A stretch of DNA of 64,000 nt from NCBI GenBank assembly GCA_903813345.2, contig CAIIXF020000005.1, forward strand, positions 17,551,375-17,615,374, given 5' to 3'. A program made the position numbers and the translations under genes. The DNA comes from Owenia fusiformis. Taxonomy: Eukaryota; Annelida; Polychaeta; Sabellida; Oweniidae. Numbering within the stretch: position 1 is the stretch's first letter; every line of letters starts with the position of its first letter. Below the pieces are notes generated by a model that did not search any database, was not told where the DNA came from, and saw only the letters and a program-made list of their open reading frames with translations. This document shows, piece after piece, positions 38,301 through 49,700 of this stretch.

Positions 38301-41300
38301 TGTATTGATCTCCCTAGGATTTGTTCTCAGCAGTGGTCAGGTCAGAATATCTCAATATTAATCAGTAGAATGTTACTTTTCTTCATTTTGTCATTGTGGC
38401 CAAATAATCTGTGATTATCACTCTATTTTTGTTACATCAGCTTTGGTGCCTGACTTTTACATAATGACACCTTTCGCAATTGACAACAACATGTGTGCTA
38501 ACAATTCCATAAGAGTTGTCTAAGAACCTGACTAATTAAGGAAAACAACTAAGAAGGCAGTTTGACTATTTTTATTGCTGTCTCCTCTCCCAATGGCCAT
38601 TGTTAGAATTCAGATAAAAGATAGGAAGTGATGATCATGACAAATGTGACATTCATGATTACTGTCCCTCTGTTGTTCACAATAAGCGTGCAGGCCCAAA
38701 GTCTTTCAAATCGTGCAGTTTTTGAGCATCTTTGAGTGATTTAGGGCCAGAATTTTTAAAGAACTCCCTGGAATTTTTATTTATAATTATACCCTCTCCA
38801 CTGGCGGATTAGGGCCCAGAAAAAAAAAATTGGACCAAAAAAAAATTTGGGCCAAAAAAGGCCTGAAGGCCCCAAAAAGTGGGCCTTTTTGGTAATAACT
38901 GGGCCTTTTAAGGCCTTGTTCTTAATTCAAGGCCAAATTTTGAAGAAAATGGGCCTCAAAATTTCAAATTTTTTTTCTCTGACCTGAAATTTGGGCCCCC
39001 CCCCCCCTTGTTCGTTCCCAGATCCGCCCCTGCTCTCCCCTTAGCAAAAACTGGCTACAGGGCATGCGCATCCTCCGATCACAGGGCTTCAAAATCCAGA
39101 ATATCTTCTTTCTTTTTACAACCTGCTATAAGCAGTTAGCATTTCCCCGATTAAGAACTCGCAATCTGATTGGCTGTCGCAACACTGCGACAGAAATCAT
39201 AATTAGATCACGTGATTCAGTTTAATCGGGCGCTTCCAAATTGGTTATAGCAGGGGGAAGAAGGAGGTACGGATTCTGGATACCTGCTTAGGAGGATGGG
39301 CATGCGTAGTTATAAATAATTCATCAGTTCGACTGATTTGTCAGATGAGTGATAAAACCTCAAGAAAGGCATTGAACCGTGGCATGATTCTCTCCAAAAA
39401 GAAACACTTTTCATAGCTATTAGCTATGACAAAATGGCCCATGAAAGACAAAAAGTACGATCTCAATTCAGAAATGTGATTCTTACAATTCCCATTCCCA
39501 AGTATGCCCATCTCCAATTATTCAAGTGATTTCCCTCATGTTGAGATATAAACTAGCCAATCATAGAGAAGTGATTTATGTAATCATCATTACACCATTC
39601 AATTCATTTCAATCCTAGTTGGGTTGATGGTTTACTTGAGAATCGTTATATAATATGGTTTTCTCGTCTCTCTATTGATTTATTAGCCTACAGTTTATAA
39701 TTTTGAAGTCTGCAACACATTTTGCCCTTTAGACTTTCGTTAAATCATATACAGTAAAACCTGTATATCAGAACAATTCTCTAATCCAAACATCTCTCAC
39801 TGCGAACACTATTTCTCAGTCCGAATTGCTTTCTCTCATTGACTCCTATATTAATAAACTTTGAATAAGAAACACCTATTATCCAAACAACTTGTCCCAC
39901 TCCCAGTGGAGTTTGGATTTAGACATGTTCTACTGTATTGTTTTGCAAGGCAGATATTATTTCTTACATTTCTGAAATTGATATAATGACACTTTCCCCT
40001 TAGAGCTAGGTAATATATAAGTGCCTATACTTAGCACAATTCTTGATACTCCATATCAAGCAAGACGTTTTCCCCAGGACGTTTTCGTGTATGATGCTAA
40101 CACTGCTGATTTAATTTTTGAAAGATGATATTGCTGTAATAGGTTTCAGTGACATTTAACATTTTCTTGAACTAGATGTTCCTCGAGAAAAGTACATTTT
40201 CTGACATCAGGAAAATCTGAGAAATTAATAAACCCAAGAAGAAATTATTATTAGAAATGCCTCATATTGTGACTCATGTTAAGCTAGCATATACAGTGTA
40301 CTGTGGAATCTTATATGGGAATAAAAATGAAGTAGGACTTGTCATTCTGGCATTCGCGATGTAACAAACATGAATGCAGTACAATTAGTGTAAGAATTCT
40401 TATAAGGAAACGTCGATTTTTAAAATGCTTTTGATTGAGGGAATATAAGTATCACATAGTTTTATGATTTTATCTAATGCTGATAGGAAATAATGTTGCA
40501 GGTCTAGATGATTGGGACATTGTCGCACCAGGGGACATCGGAACAAATAGGCTATCACAGCTGGTAGAGAAGTCATCACTCCTTGGATCTATTACAGCCT
40601 CTGTCTCTAGTCAGATGGGAAAGACTGTCTCAACTGTACAACAAGCTCTGGGTATGTAGATGTGCTTTTCTTATTAAGTCCTCAATTATCTAGTATGACC
40701 TTAAGGTTTAGTATCATTGGTTATAATGACATTACCACAACGGATTGTGTTTGGCGGTTCGCAGTCGATGTCTGTAACAAATGGCAGGTAGTGGCGTTTT
40801 GCATATTAATGCCTTGTTATTAATTTTTCAATAGAATAGAAAAGGATGTTTGATCTAATTTTAAATTTATTTAACAATTGTCATAATATTTACTCAATAA
40901 TCTTTTTTTAGGTATGAAAGTTGAACCTAGTGAAGTGATGAAGCCTCTTAAGCTACCAATGACAGATGCTGAATTCCACAACTTTATGGATGCTGTAGGA
41001 CATCTTGTTCAGCCCCAAGCTTTTCGTTTAAGTGTCTACCAGGGTGGGGTCGAGCCATCACTTCGTAAAGTTGTCTGGCGCCATCTATTGAATATATACC
41101 CCGAAGGTATGAATGGACGTGAAAGATTTGACTATCTGAAATCAAAATCGCAGGAGTATTTTAGATTACGGGATGAATGGCACAAAAAGCTCCAGTCCAG
41201 TGAGCAAAGTGAAGAGATGAGATTTGTGACGTCAATGGTGAAAAAAGACGTGCTTAGAACTGATAGGACGCATAAATTCTATGCTGGTTCTGATGAAAAT

Positions 41301-43097
41301 AAGAACATTGTATCCTTATTCAACATACTAGTCACTTATGCCATGACACATCCAGACGTATCCTATTGCCAAGGAATGAGCGATATTGCATCTCCGATTC
41401 TGGTCATACAGAAAGATGAAGCCCATGCTTACATCTGCTTTTGCGGGATTATGAAACGTGTGAAAACAAATTTTATGTTAGATGGACATGTGATGAGTAT
41501 CAAGTTCCAGCATTTATCACTTCTTCTACAGCACAATGACCCAGAGTTCTTTGCGTATCTTCAACAGCAGGATGCTTCTGATATGTTTTTCTGCTATCGA
41601 TGGCTTCTCTTAGAAATGAAGCGTGAATTTCCATTCGATGATGCTCTTCACATGTTAGAGGTCATGTGGAGCTCTTTGCCACCTGATTTACCCGCCAGCA
41701 GCGGCCTTGAACTATCTGACCCCAACTACAATATTATCCAATATTCTATGTCACCATCTTCCCCGACACCTACAAACAAAACAAGCGCCTATGAGAGACT
41801 CCGTTCTCTTAAGAGGGGATACAGTCCAAAAACAAAAGACATTAGCCCTAAACCGCGAGTTGTTCAAAGTGGTACAAAGTCTTTAACAACTGTTGGCTTC
41901 AAGGTCAACAGTAATACAGGAAAAGATGGGAAAAATTCAATGAATGATACAATAACACCATTGGAAGAAGAGAAACTTCTTGTCGATGCAAAAGACTTTG
42001 AATCTATCGAGGACTCAGTTACTCAGTCATTATCAGAAAAATCATCAAGTATAGATCGTTCATTTGGAAGTGATGGGACCTATTCAGAAAACATGAAACC
42101 CTCATTGGAGAGCATTCACAAAATTGAAGAGGACATTACCACAATTGAAGAGGACATTCCAACAATGGAAGAGGACATTCCTGCTATTGAAGAGGACACA
42201 AACAGGGGTGAGGAAGGCAATCAAAACAGTAATGCAGTAGAAAATTCCATAACTGTAAATGCTGGAAAATTAGATGGTGCTGTTCAAAAGAGACTCGCAG
42301 AGAGTCAGAAACAAGACTATGATAAGAAAGCTACACAAATTTTCAATGAACTCAAGCATAATCCAAATGGACCAAGGCAAAATTGTGTTGGAACTACACA
42401 AAAGCGTGATGAAATTACTCAAAATTCCAAACCTGAAAGGCATTCTGAATTTTATGTATCTCTAGATGAGGACTCCAGTGGTCCATTGGATAATGAACGA
42501 ATACGTCATTGCAGTAAAGTAAGTGATTCCAGCAGTGGAACAGGCCAGTCCCATTTTTATGTCTCCTTGGACTCCACGGGTGATCACGCAACTGGATCTT
42601 CAACTAAGCGTCCAAATGATATTCCAATTATAAATGTTCACCAAACAGAAGATGATTTCAGTGGAAATTCCACAGAGTCCACCATTCGTCATGGTAATAC
42701 TGAGGTCCATACAGATTCTGGGTACACTGACAGTTCTTGTGAAGTTGCTGCATCAGATTCGGCGACAAATTCCAGTGATATCGCCCAGGATTCACTCTCA
42801 ATGGAATATACAAAATTTACGCAAGAATTACCACCATTGCCAGCCCCAGATGAATTCGGCCAGGGCAACCCCTTTCTGATTTTCCTCTGCCTGACACTCC
42901 TGCTCCAGCATAGGGACCATATCATCCACAACGATATGGATTATAATGATCTTGCCATGCATTTTGATAAGATGGTGCGTAAACATAACATGCCAAGAGT
43001 GTTAAGACAAGCTCAGTCTCTATATGCTGCATATTTGCAGTCACAGGCAAGGCTTGCTGCTGAGAACAGAGAAAGCACAGAATATGGGAGTATCTAG
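29304..43097 (+). CDS. TBC1D25: TBC1D25/OATL1-like Rab GTPase-activating protein (5 exons)
   Basis: Human TBC1D25 is a Rab GAP recruited to autophagosomes by Atg8/LC3. Coding exons are 29304-29357, 30755-30864, 37545-37693, 40502-40651 and 40912-43097. All have GT-AG junctions with compatible phases, and together encode 882 residues. The ATG follows an in-frame TAG 12 bp upstream. Residues 1-104 match the N-terminal PB1-like region (VDPQITSFEVL; DWDLDAAF). DWDIV with Trp109 corresponds to the human LIR. The TBC domain is about 200-415, with the arginine finger in KKDVLRTDR (Arg270) and the glutamine finger in YCQGMSD (Gln308). The family's C-terminal block begins GQGNPFLIFLCL and runs to about residue 866. 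A Ser-rich insert of about 370 residues, including 7-residue IEEDI repeats, makes it longer than the 688-residue human protein. Catalytic residues are intact, so it should be active. Confidence 0.95.
29632..30010. mobile_element. Fold-back element in TBC1D25 intron 1
   Basis: The left arm starts AGTCCATTTCACTGCTTCAG (29632 on) and is matched in inverse by the right arm ending CTGAAGCAGTGAAATGGACT at 30010. The stems are about 110 bp and almost identical. The central 150 bp are unpaired. High arm identity suggests recent insertion or conversion between arms. Confidence 0.9.
31046..31190 (+). repeat. ATGTCACCAC dispersed repeat, copy A
   Basis: Starts ATGTCACCACCAGAAGTG and contains GTGGATGGTGTTTGGTG. 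It ends around TGTAACAAATGACAGGTGG, then TGACATTTTGC. Four relatives lie at 32391, 35041, 40731 and 58479, all in the same orientation. This is a short non-coding family; its class is unknown to me. Confidence 0.8.
32201..32278. repeat. Perfect 33-bp inverted repeat (hairpin) in TBC1D25 intron 2
   Basis: The arms 32201-32233 and 32246-32278 are exact reverse complements (TACAAAGTTG...GAGATAT) around a 12-base T/A loop. In RNA it would form a 33-bp perfect stem. It may be a minimal MITE or a palindromic duplication. Confidence 0.95.
32391..32513 (+). repeat. ATGTCACCAC dispersed repeat, copy B
   Basis: Shares ATGTCACCAC at the left, TTTGGCATTTGTAACAAATG in the middle, and GGTGGTGATATTTTGCATG, then TTAATGCC at the right with copy A. 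The interior is diverged. Confidence 0.75.
32818..32943 (+). repeat. 21-bp minisatellite, six units
   Basis: Six head-to-tail units of CCCATTGATATAATATCTCA plus A; the inner ones are nearly identical and the outer ones carry substitutions. The 21-bp period keeps a frame open in intron 2, which would read as repeats of PIDIISQ, but no splice sites or conservation support coding. Confidence 0.95.
33226..33380. mobile_element. pogo/Tigger-like MITE, right end missing
   Basis: TA then CAGTAAAACCTGTCCCTG marks the left end. The interior (AAGTGTTCA, TTTCAAGGTTTTTAACAT) matches the element at 63011-63398. No matching right terminus was found, so the right boundary is approximate and the copy is probably truncated. 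Confidence 0.6.
33804..34574 (+). mobile_element. Helitron/pearl-like non-autonomous element with CCGT microsatellite
   Basis: It starts TCCCATCGAACGAAGTTCGG after an A and ends in CTGG before a T. This fits the Helitron rule of 5' TC, 3' CTRR and insertion between A and T. A 5' subterminal hairpin (CGAAC-GAA-GTTCG) and a 3' hairpin (TACGC-TTT-GGCGT) are present, as is a short inverted repeat (CCCATCGAAC/GTTCGATGGG). Inside is a CCGT tract (about 33841-33903) followed by about 135-bp repeats sharing AAGTAGTGAAGCGATTTTGT. This matches the layout of pearl/CvA-type elements described in bivalves. No Rep/helicase gene is present. Confidence 0.75.
35041..35150 (+). repeat. ATGTCACCAC dispersed repeat, copy C
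   Basis: A diverged copy: TTACCACCAG at the left, GTATGGTGGTTGCTGTTTGG, CATCTGTAACAAATAGCAGG, and a right part ending AAATGCCTTGTT. Confidence 0.65.
36180..37290. mobile_element. Nested fold-back element, about 1.1 kb
   Basis: Three inverted-repeat levels are stacked. The outer ends GGGTTGGGAT and ATCCCAACCC carry flanking matches (GATTTGTCTACTATGGTGG / CCACCATAGTGGACAAATC). A middle pair of about 100-bp arms (about 36250-36350 and 36737-36836) shares CCTGTGGGAAATATTGGGTG. The third level, inside the middle pair, is a perfect 30-bp hairpin (36392-36421 with 36437-36466). The motif ATATTGGGTGCGG occurs in both the middle arms and the inner hairpin, which suggests repeated self-insertion or template switching. 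No open frame encodes a transposase. Confidence 0.85.
37770..37945. mobile_element. pogo/Tigger-like MITE in TBC1D25 intron 3
   Basis: The left end AAGTAGAACCTGTTAAATGG (first base changed from the family's C) and right end TTACACAGGTCTTACTG are bordered by TA on both sides. The interior carries repeats of GTGGAACACCTC and its inverse. It lies 76 bp downstream of exon 3. Confidence 0.75.
38799..39032. mobile_element. hAT-like MITE
   Basis: The left terminus CACTGGCGGATTAGGG and right terminus GATCCGCCCCTG are imperfect inverse copies of a CAGGGGCGGATC-type end, common in hAT elements. The interior is rich in GGGCCTTTT, TTGGGCC and a poly-C run. The flanks are similar CT-rich octamers but not identical, so the target-site duplication is uncertain. 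Confidence 0.65.
39752..39935. mobile_element. pogo/Tigger-like MITE in TBC1D25 intron 3
   Basis: Begins CAGTAAAACCTGTATATC and ends GACATGTTCTACTG, with TA on each side (39750-39751, 39936-39937). The interior has AATCCAAACA and its inverse GTTTGGATTT. 184 bp, non-coding. Confidence 0.8.
40731..40818 (+). repeat. ATGTCACCAC dispersed repeat, copy D
   Basis: A short copy inside the 260-bp intron 4: ATTACCACAACGG, GTGTTTGGCGG, ATGTCTGTAACAAATGGCAG and GCATATTAATGCCTTG. It occupies about a third of that intron. Confidence 0.65.
42123..42200 (+). repeat. In-frame 21-bp coding repeat in TBC1D25 exon 5
   Basis: Almost four units of ATTGAAGAGGACATTCCAAC plus A encode IEEDIPT/IEEDITT-type heptads at residues 559-584. 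The repeat is acidic and lies in the linker between the TBC domain and the C-terminal block. Units differ at the DNA level, so the array has been retained for some time. Confidence 0.9.
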
Positions 43098-45755
43098 AAA
43101 TTGATCAAAATGCTTAAACTCGATGCGATATCAAGGTAGTCACATTTTCCCTTGATATATGGGCTCGATTGGACAAAAAAGCAAAATGCAATGGGTTGGA
43201 CAATTCATTTAACTATTCCATTGGATAAATTAACTATTCCATTGGCCTATTTAACTGTTCCATTAGTTACGTAATGGATAATTTAACTCTTCCATTGGCT
43301 GATTTAACACTGTAAACTTCATTAATTACTCAGATCTGAGTAGGTAGTTACCAGTTTAGCCACCAGGTGGCTAATTCGGGGAAAATAACATGGCAGGGTA
43401 TTACAAAGTTCCCTTAAACTTAAATATTCATCAGTTTTAGTGGTTCACTTTTCATATTACCCTTATGTATCTGATAGTTATACAAATTAAAATATGTCCA
43501 GTAAAAGAAAATATTATCTGCCCAACAGAAGAAAATATATTACACTTTTTGTGATTTTACAACATGGGGTCTATGGGGAATCTCCCCGACCTTTTCGAAG
43601 AAAATTAGATTTTCAAAGTTGATAAACTCCTTGAAACCACATTTCTAGATGCAATTTTAAATGTAGATTCCAAATATGACAACAGTTTGACTGAAAGATT
43701 TAATGACGTAAATCAAGATTATTATTTCATTGGAGGTTTTAACTATTCCATTAGATGAGACAATATTCCACTGGACAATTTTATTGTAGTATTTTGTGGT
43801 ATCCACAAATTGAACATTATACATGAACAAGGACCATTCAAGCAATGCAACATTAGTTGAATGTAAATTTGCCCATGTGATGTCATGTTACCTTAGCAAC
43901 CATAACTATGACAGTGTTCCATAATTCCCAATCCTAGTCTAAATAGTAATACATGAATTTATTGTGGGATTGTTGAACATAATTGGTGCAGAATTGACAA
44001 AATAGCAGCACTAGTCCTCTTATCCTCTTACTTTTGGGACACCTTGTATTCATTAAGATGACAGCATGTAATAAAGTAGTGCTGGGTAAGGACATAGGCA
44101 TACTGTAAAAAGGTTATCTAAATATGCAGCTCAAAAAATAAGTAATCTTGTATTTACTGTAGATACATATACTACCTGTAGGTATGGTTTGAGAAAATAA
44201 TTAAAGAAAGTAGAAGGGATATGCCTAGGTATCTACTAAGTTCAAAAGTTGGTACTAAATTTCTGGATAATTCTTTGAATTTTTGGGTTATCTTGTTTGC
44301 TTTTTGAAAGCATTTTACAATCTCTTTTCCTTCTAATTCCTTCAATGGTTAAAATCAGTTGTCCATATATGTTCCAATTTTACTGACTAAACATAAAGGA
44401 GATGCGTACAAAACTTCGGAAAATGGGAATGCCCATTATTTGGAGATCTGCAAATCAAAAGTATTTTACAGTAGACCAAAAATATTGTATCATTTTTCTG
44501 ATTCATGCTTCGGAAATCCAGAGTAGCTGCCTAATGCAGAAATTTTCATTAATTTCGAGATCTCTTAATGAAATCAATTTGTGTCTAAAAATCCAAAATG
44601 GCATTCCAGATGCTTGTATCAAGAATTCTTAGAACTTCGATATACCCTTTATGTGTGAATCAAAGATATTTCAGTGTACAAATATTCTATTGTGACTTTC
44701 AGAATCATGAAAATTCAGCTTTAGAAATATTTTGTAAGTCATTTGGTATTTGCTTCTCCATGGCATTGCCATTTTCTAGTTCAGCATAAGCAGTATCTGT
44801 TATTTTAGCTTAACCATAGGTGACTGGTTGTTATGATGTTCTGTCAGCTTTAAGACATTGTGATGTAATAAATGCTTAATATGTATACACAAAGAGCACA
44901 TCACATTATAGAGACATTCGATTATCTATGTACATGTATGTATATATATGTAGTATATAGGTGACCAGACAATGGTGCTTCACTATATACATATCCTACA
45001 CTTAATTGTAATTCTGCAAATACTCTACTGGTGCTGGTGTACATTGTACAATGTGTTAAATTAATTGTAATGCAGGTTCTGTCTTCAGACTGAGCCCCTC
45101 AGACACATTTTCTCTACGGGGAGCTAACTTCAAGAAATCTATATATAGAAAATCTACCATGATTTATTCCTATATTTTATGCTGCATATTTCTCTCGATT
45201 TTGGGAGGCTACAGTCACCATATGGTTGCGATCGTAGATCAAATGTGACTGAGGCATTAGCCACATTAGTATCAAGATAAGAATTTCAATTTTCAAGAAA
45301 TTAAATTTCATATTTAATAACTTAACAACTTTCCATTTACATTGTATCAAGAACTAGGCTTCCAGATCTAGTGTACAGTAAAACCTGCTCAATTAAGCAC
45401 ACTTCCATGTTGGGAATTCTAAATAATAGTTTTTGAAAGAATTAACGCCATTGACATCACCCATCTACTAGGACCAATTTTGACTAGTGTGAAGTGAGTT
45501 CCATGTACACAGGTTTTACTGTATTAAAGCATTGGTATCGATATGTTGAACTTTTTGAAGACACATTTCTCTTAAACCAGTCATCAAAAAATTCTAAAAA
45601 TTGTACACGTCGTCAATTTAATTATCATCTTTTGAGTGGTAACAATATAATTTGAAAAAAATATATACTTTTCCCTATATTGTTTCAGAAAACACATCAG
45701 GCACTTCTTTTGTTTGTTCTTGGTAATATGTGTTCTGAATGAAATTCTTTCCGAA
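43098..45755 (+). other. TBC1D25 3' flank / probable 3'UTR
   Basis: No new gene is seen. Degenerate repeats of TTTAACTATTCCATTGG recur about five times at 43187-43310 and again near 43738-43780. AATAAA at 44867-44872 is a possible poly(A) signal; another lies at 47355-47360. A pogo-like MITE lies at 45376-45521. Confidence 0.5.
45376..45521. mobile_element. pogo/Tigger-like MITE, complete with TA target sites
   Basis: CAGTAAAACCTGCTCAATTA at the left and CACAGGTTTTACTG at the right are perfect over the first 12 bp. TA occurs at 45374-45375 and 45522-45523. 146 bp, non-coding. This is the cleanest copy of the family in the window. Confidence 0.9.
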
Positions 45756-45759
45756 CCTC

Positions 45760-46193
45760 ATTGGAACAAAACAACACAAACACAACTTGTTTATACTATA
45801 GGTCTCTCAATATTGTAATTGTACTGTAAAATTTTGGTTGATTTTAAAAAAGTATCTTGTTAATGACATAAAAGGTTTATCTTAATTTTTATCTATTTTG
45901 GGAGGTTTTGTTTTAATTTTTTGAATACTTTTCTTAAATCAACCCAAATTTCCTTTGTATAACTATAATATTGAGAGGTCTGAGAAAATGTTGTATATGC
46001 TATTTTGTTCCAACAAGGTTCGAAAAAACATTTTATTTCATTCTCAAGAATTGGTAGAAAGAAACAAAAAACTAAAAAACAAAAAATGTTAATAAAAACA
46101 GTTATACAAAACATATATAAATAATTTTCACATTAAATTGTTGTTAATCAGTCAACATTACAAAAAGGACTGTTTTTTTACAGATTGTTTTCA
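45760..46193. repeat. 430-bp direct repeat, copy 1
   Basis: From ATTGGAACAAAACAACAC to the bases TTGTTTTCA at 46193. Copy 2 (46299-46727) is identical except for a 5-bp deletion and what I read as one substitution. Exactly 105 bp separate the copies, and that spacer is a TBC1D25 exon fragment. Confidence 0.95.
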
Positions 46194-46298
46194 CTACACA
46201 AAAGTGTGATGAAATTATTCAAAATTCCAAACCTGAAAGGCATTCTGAGTTTTATGTATCTCTAGATGAGGACTCCAGTGGTCCATCGGATAATGAAC
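46194..46298 (+). pseudogene. 105-bp copy of TBC1D25 exon 5 between direct repeats
   Basis: The segment matches 42394-42498 over its full 105 bp with four substitutions (by eye). It begins CTACACAAAAGTGTGATG and ends GGATAATGAAC. The source encodes residues of the Ser-rich linker. The fragment fills the whole gap between two near-identical 430-bp direct repeats. It has no splice sites and is not a functional exon; it is a template-switch, transduction or gene-conversion product. Confidence 0.9.
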
Positions 46299-46727
46299 AT
46301 TGGAACAAAACAACACAAACACAACTTGTTTATAGGTCTCTCAATATTGTAATTGTACTGTAAAATTTTGGTTGATTTTAAAAAAGTATCTTGTTAATGA
46401 CATAAAAGGTTTATCTTAATTTTTATCTATTTTGGGAGGTTTTGTTTTAATTTTTTGAATACTTTTCTTAAATCAACCCAAATTTCCTTTGTATAACTAT
46501 AATATTGAGAGGTCTGAGAAAATGTTGTATATGCTATTTTGTTCCAACAAGGTTCGAAAAAACATTTTATTTCATTCTCAAGAATTGGTAGAAAGAAACA
46601 AAAAACTAAAAAACAAAAAATGTTAATAAAAACAGTTATACAAAATATATATAAATAATTTTCACATTAAATTGTTGTTAATCAGTCAACATTACAAAAA
46701 GGACTGTTTTTTTACAGATTGTTTTCA
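46299..46727. repeat. 430-bp direct repeat, copy 2
   Basis: The second copy of 45760-46193, five bases shorter (the first TATACTATAGG reads TATAGG). Near-identity implies the duplication is young compared with the surrounding MITEs. Confidence 0.95.
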
Positions 46728-49700
46728 ATAATTGTTTTAAGAGAAAAACATTGTTTAATTCAGTTCACCATATTGATACCTATCCTTTGCATGGTATTCT
46801 CTCTTTGATCTCAAAATGTTCATCCATGACCAACCCAATGTAAAATCTGCTGCAGGGTTCAGTGCTTTCCTAGAGGTATCGTGCTTATTTGAAGACATAG
46901 TGTTGCTCCAAAGCAACCCTGCGGCAGAGAAAAAAACTACCTGAAGACGAATCTCTCTTAGAAGTGATGTCGGACAAATGCAAAGGGTCTATGATGAATC
47001 AGATCCACACATCCTGAATGCATTTACCATTGGTCACACAGATACTTTGGAAGTGCATGTAAACTGACATTTACATGTAAGCCCCGATGCACATTCTATT
47101 TCATTGAAATTATTATTCTGGGTTTCACTTTTGGTACAATCGAAACTTACGATTCCAAGAAAATCATAGTCTTAAATGATGAACAATGACTGAACCAAAA
47201 TTGGAAGTAATGATGGTTCCAAAAATGGATCTCTGTATATTGTCTTGGTCTATTATTCATTAAGGCATTGAGAAAAATGCAAGAAAGCACAGATATACTA
47301 GAAAATAAATGCTCTCTTAGCAAATTATGTACAAGAAAATCATCTTATTTGTGCAATAAACTTAGTTTTATGGACTTAACACTGTGTTGTAAGCTATTTA
47401 TCTGAAGACAAAGTTTAAATGACTAATTAAGCGTACTCCATTTCATAAACTGCTATAACTGATTGTGTGGACAACAGTGCTGCAAAGGGAAAGATGAACA
47501 AACTTCAATCAGAAGATGACTCGTAAAGAACGATACTGTAGATACACTTATTTTGACGCTACTTTATTCGACGAATTTCAAATATTGGCGGCTATTTAAT
47601 TTGGTGGATTCAGGACTGAAGTTTAATTTTTGTCTATGTTTAGATAACAGGAAAGTTAAGTATTAATACACACCTCATTGGCTTGTGGTATAAACCAAAA
47701 CAACCCAATAAGGTGTGTATTAATGATTAACTTTCCTGTTATCTCAAAATCTGCTTGGAACTATACCATTGGATTACTATGGGAAATTCCTCTAAGAGAA
47801 ATTTTTGGGATTAAGGAAGGGGTACCATTTACACAAATTGAGAAATTATTGGCATTCATGAAACCTATTTAAAACAGCATTTATATTATTCAAAAGCATT
47901 CGTAATAATGATTTCCAGTCCTCTGAAGTTTGAAAAATAACAATACCTGGGTGTTAATCCATAGATAATCCTTGAAAATGAGAAATATTTTTTTAGGATT
48001 ATGGTATGTATATGGTGCATAGTCAATAAAATGTTTTAATGTGTATTGATGTTCTATAGATGAAAAACACAAGGGAAATGCATAAAAAAGCTCCCCGGAT
48101 TTTTATCCAATCCGTCAAATTAAAAATGGGAGCCAAATTAAGTGTATCTACTGTATCCCATTTTATTTCGAAATGGTGAGTTATTTCACCAAGGATCTTT
48201 TCTCCACACCAAATCATAAAATAAATTCCTTCAATATATTTATCTGTTGGGAGATTCCTCAGTGAGATCTCTATAATGACCTGCCATTTAATTGAAACAT
48301 AGATCACATTTAGTATAAATTATTATTTTATTAATAAAATCCTGTGGCAATTTGTATATATACAGTTGAATAAATGCAACAAAAATGTGCATTTCAAAAA
48401 CCACTCCAAACACACTAAGGTAGGCCTAGAGGGTGGAAATACAAGTAAATTAATGAAGGTATTGGTTAGATTACTCTTTGCACTCTATCTACCTTAATGC
48501 CATATAAGGTGTGGGAGATACTGGCATTTTGGCCAAGTTCCTCATACATACAACTTAGTGAATCAAAGCGAATCTCACATAATAAATGTACATGCATGTA
48601 CAGTACAGTGATATTCTTTCAAGATGTGTATGAATGGCTGAATTTGTTTTAAAACACTTGCTTCATACAGTTATACTTCATGTCTGACTTGACTCCATGT
48701 CACTGTACATTGTACTTTTACATACATTTTAATACAATCAGGTATTTATGCTCATATCAATGGTTTACTTTAATACCTTAATACAGCAATAGACTACATG
48801 GGTATACAATCAGTGATCTCCCCAGCACCTAAAAGGAACTAGGTATTGTGCCAGAACTTCCAAATTCACTTGCATAGGACAGAAAATTCACTTGCACCCA
48901 ATAGAATATAAATGACCTCAATCCAATGGAATATACACTTGCACTAAGTTGAGAATTTGGGACATACTTTATAGCAAACAATGAATTTTAACAATTTTCA
49001 GACTAGAATAATAACAAAGAGAATTTTGCACCCAATTAAGAAAGTCTTGAGGAGAAAACTGAATCTCAGACTATAACATAGAAAAATAAATATTAGATAT
49101 TGCAGAGTTGGTTTAAAATATTATATTGCATACATATAATATATTCACTTTTCTTCACATTCATCCATCTGACCACTGATCCAAAAATAGCACCAAGGTT
49201 TCCTATGGTTTTCCATATTAATGGAGGGGAGTGTACATTTATATTTTCTGGTTTAACACTTCAATGCTTGGGACATTTTATTTTAAAGAGCCTAAAGCTG
49301 CAATACTCATCCTTTATAGTTCTGAAATACAGTGTATATCTTAAATTATAATTCAGACTAATATGTTTGCAATCAATAGACTTATTTGTTGAAAATATCA
49401 TTGCTTGAAAAAAGTCTTCACCTATGTTGAATAAGACAAGATCAAATTGATAAAGTATAATTTCACCTTTTTTTAAAATTTACATGTTGTATGAATTACA
49501 AACAAAAAATTTGAATTATTTATGATGAAAATTGCTACAGGTATTAGACCTTTAAAGTGAGCTGCAAAAAAATTCATTTCAAAATCAAATTTATAATTTT
49601 TCATACCTTTGCTGGGGAGTGTACATGCACATAAGTAACACAAAAAGTTCATACTCATATATATAAGGCGTACTGACAACTCATTCACTTATATTCCATA

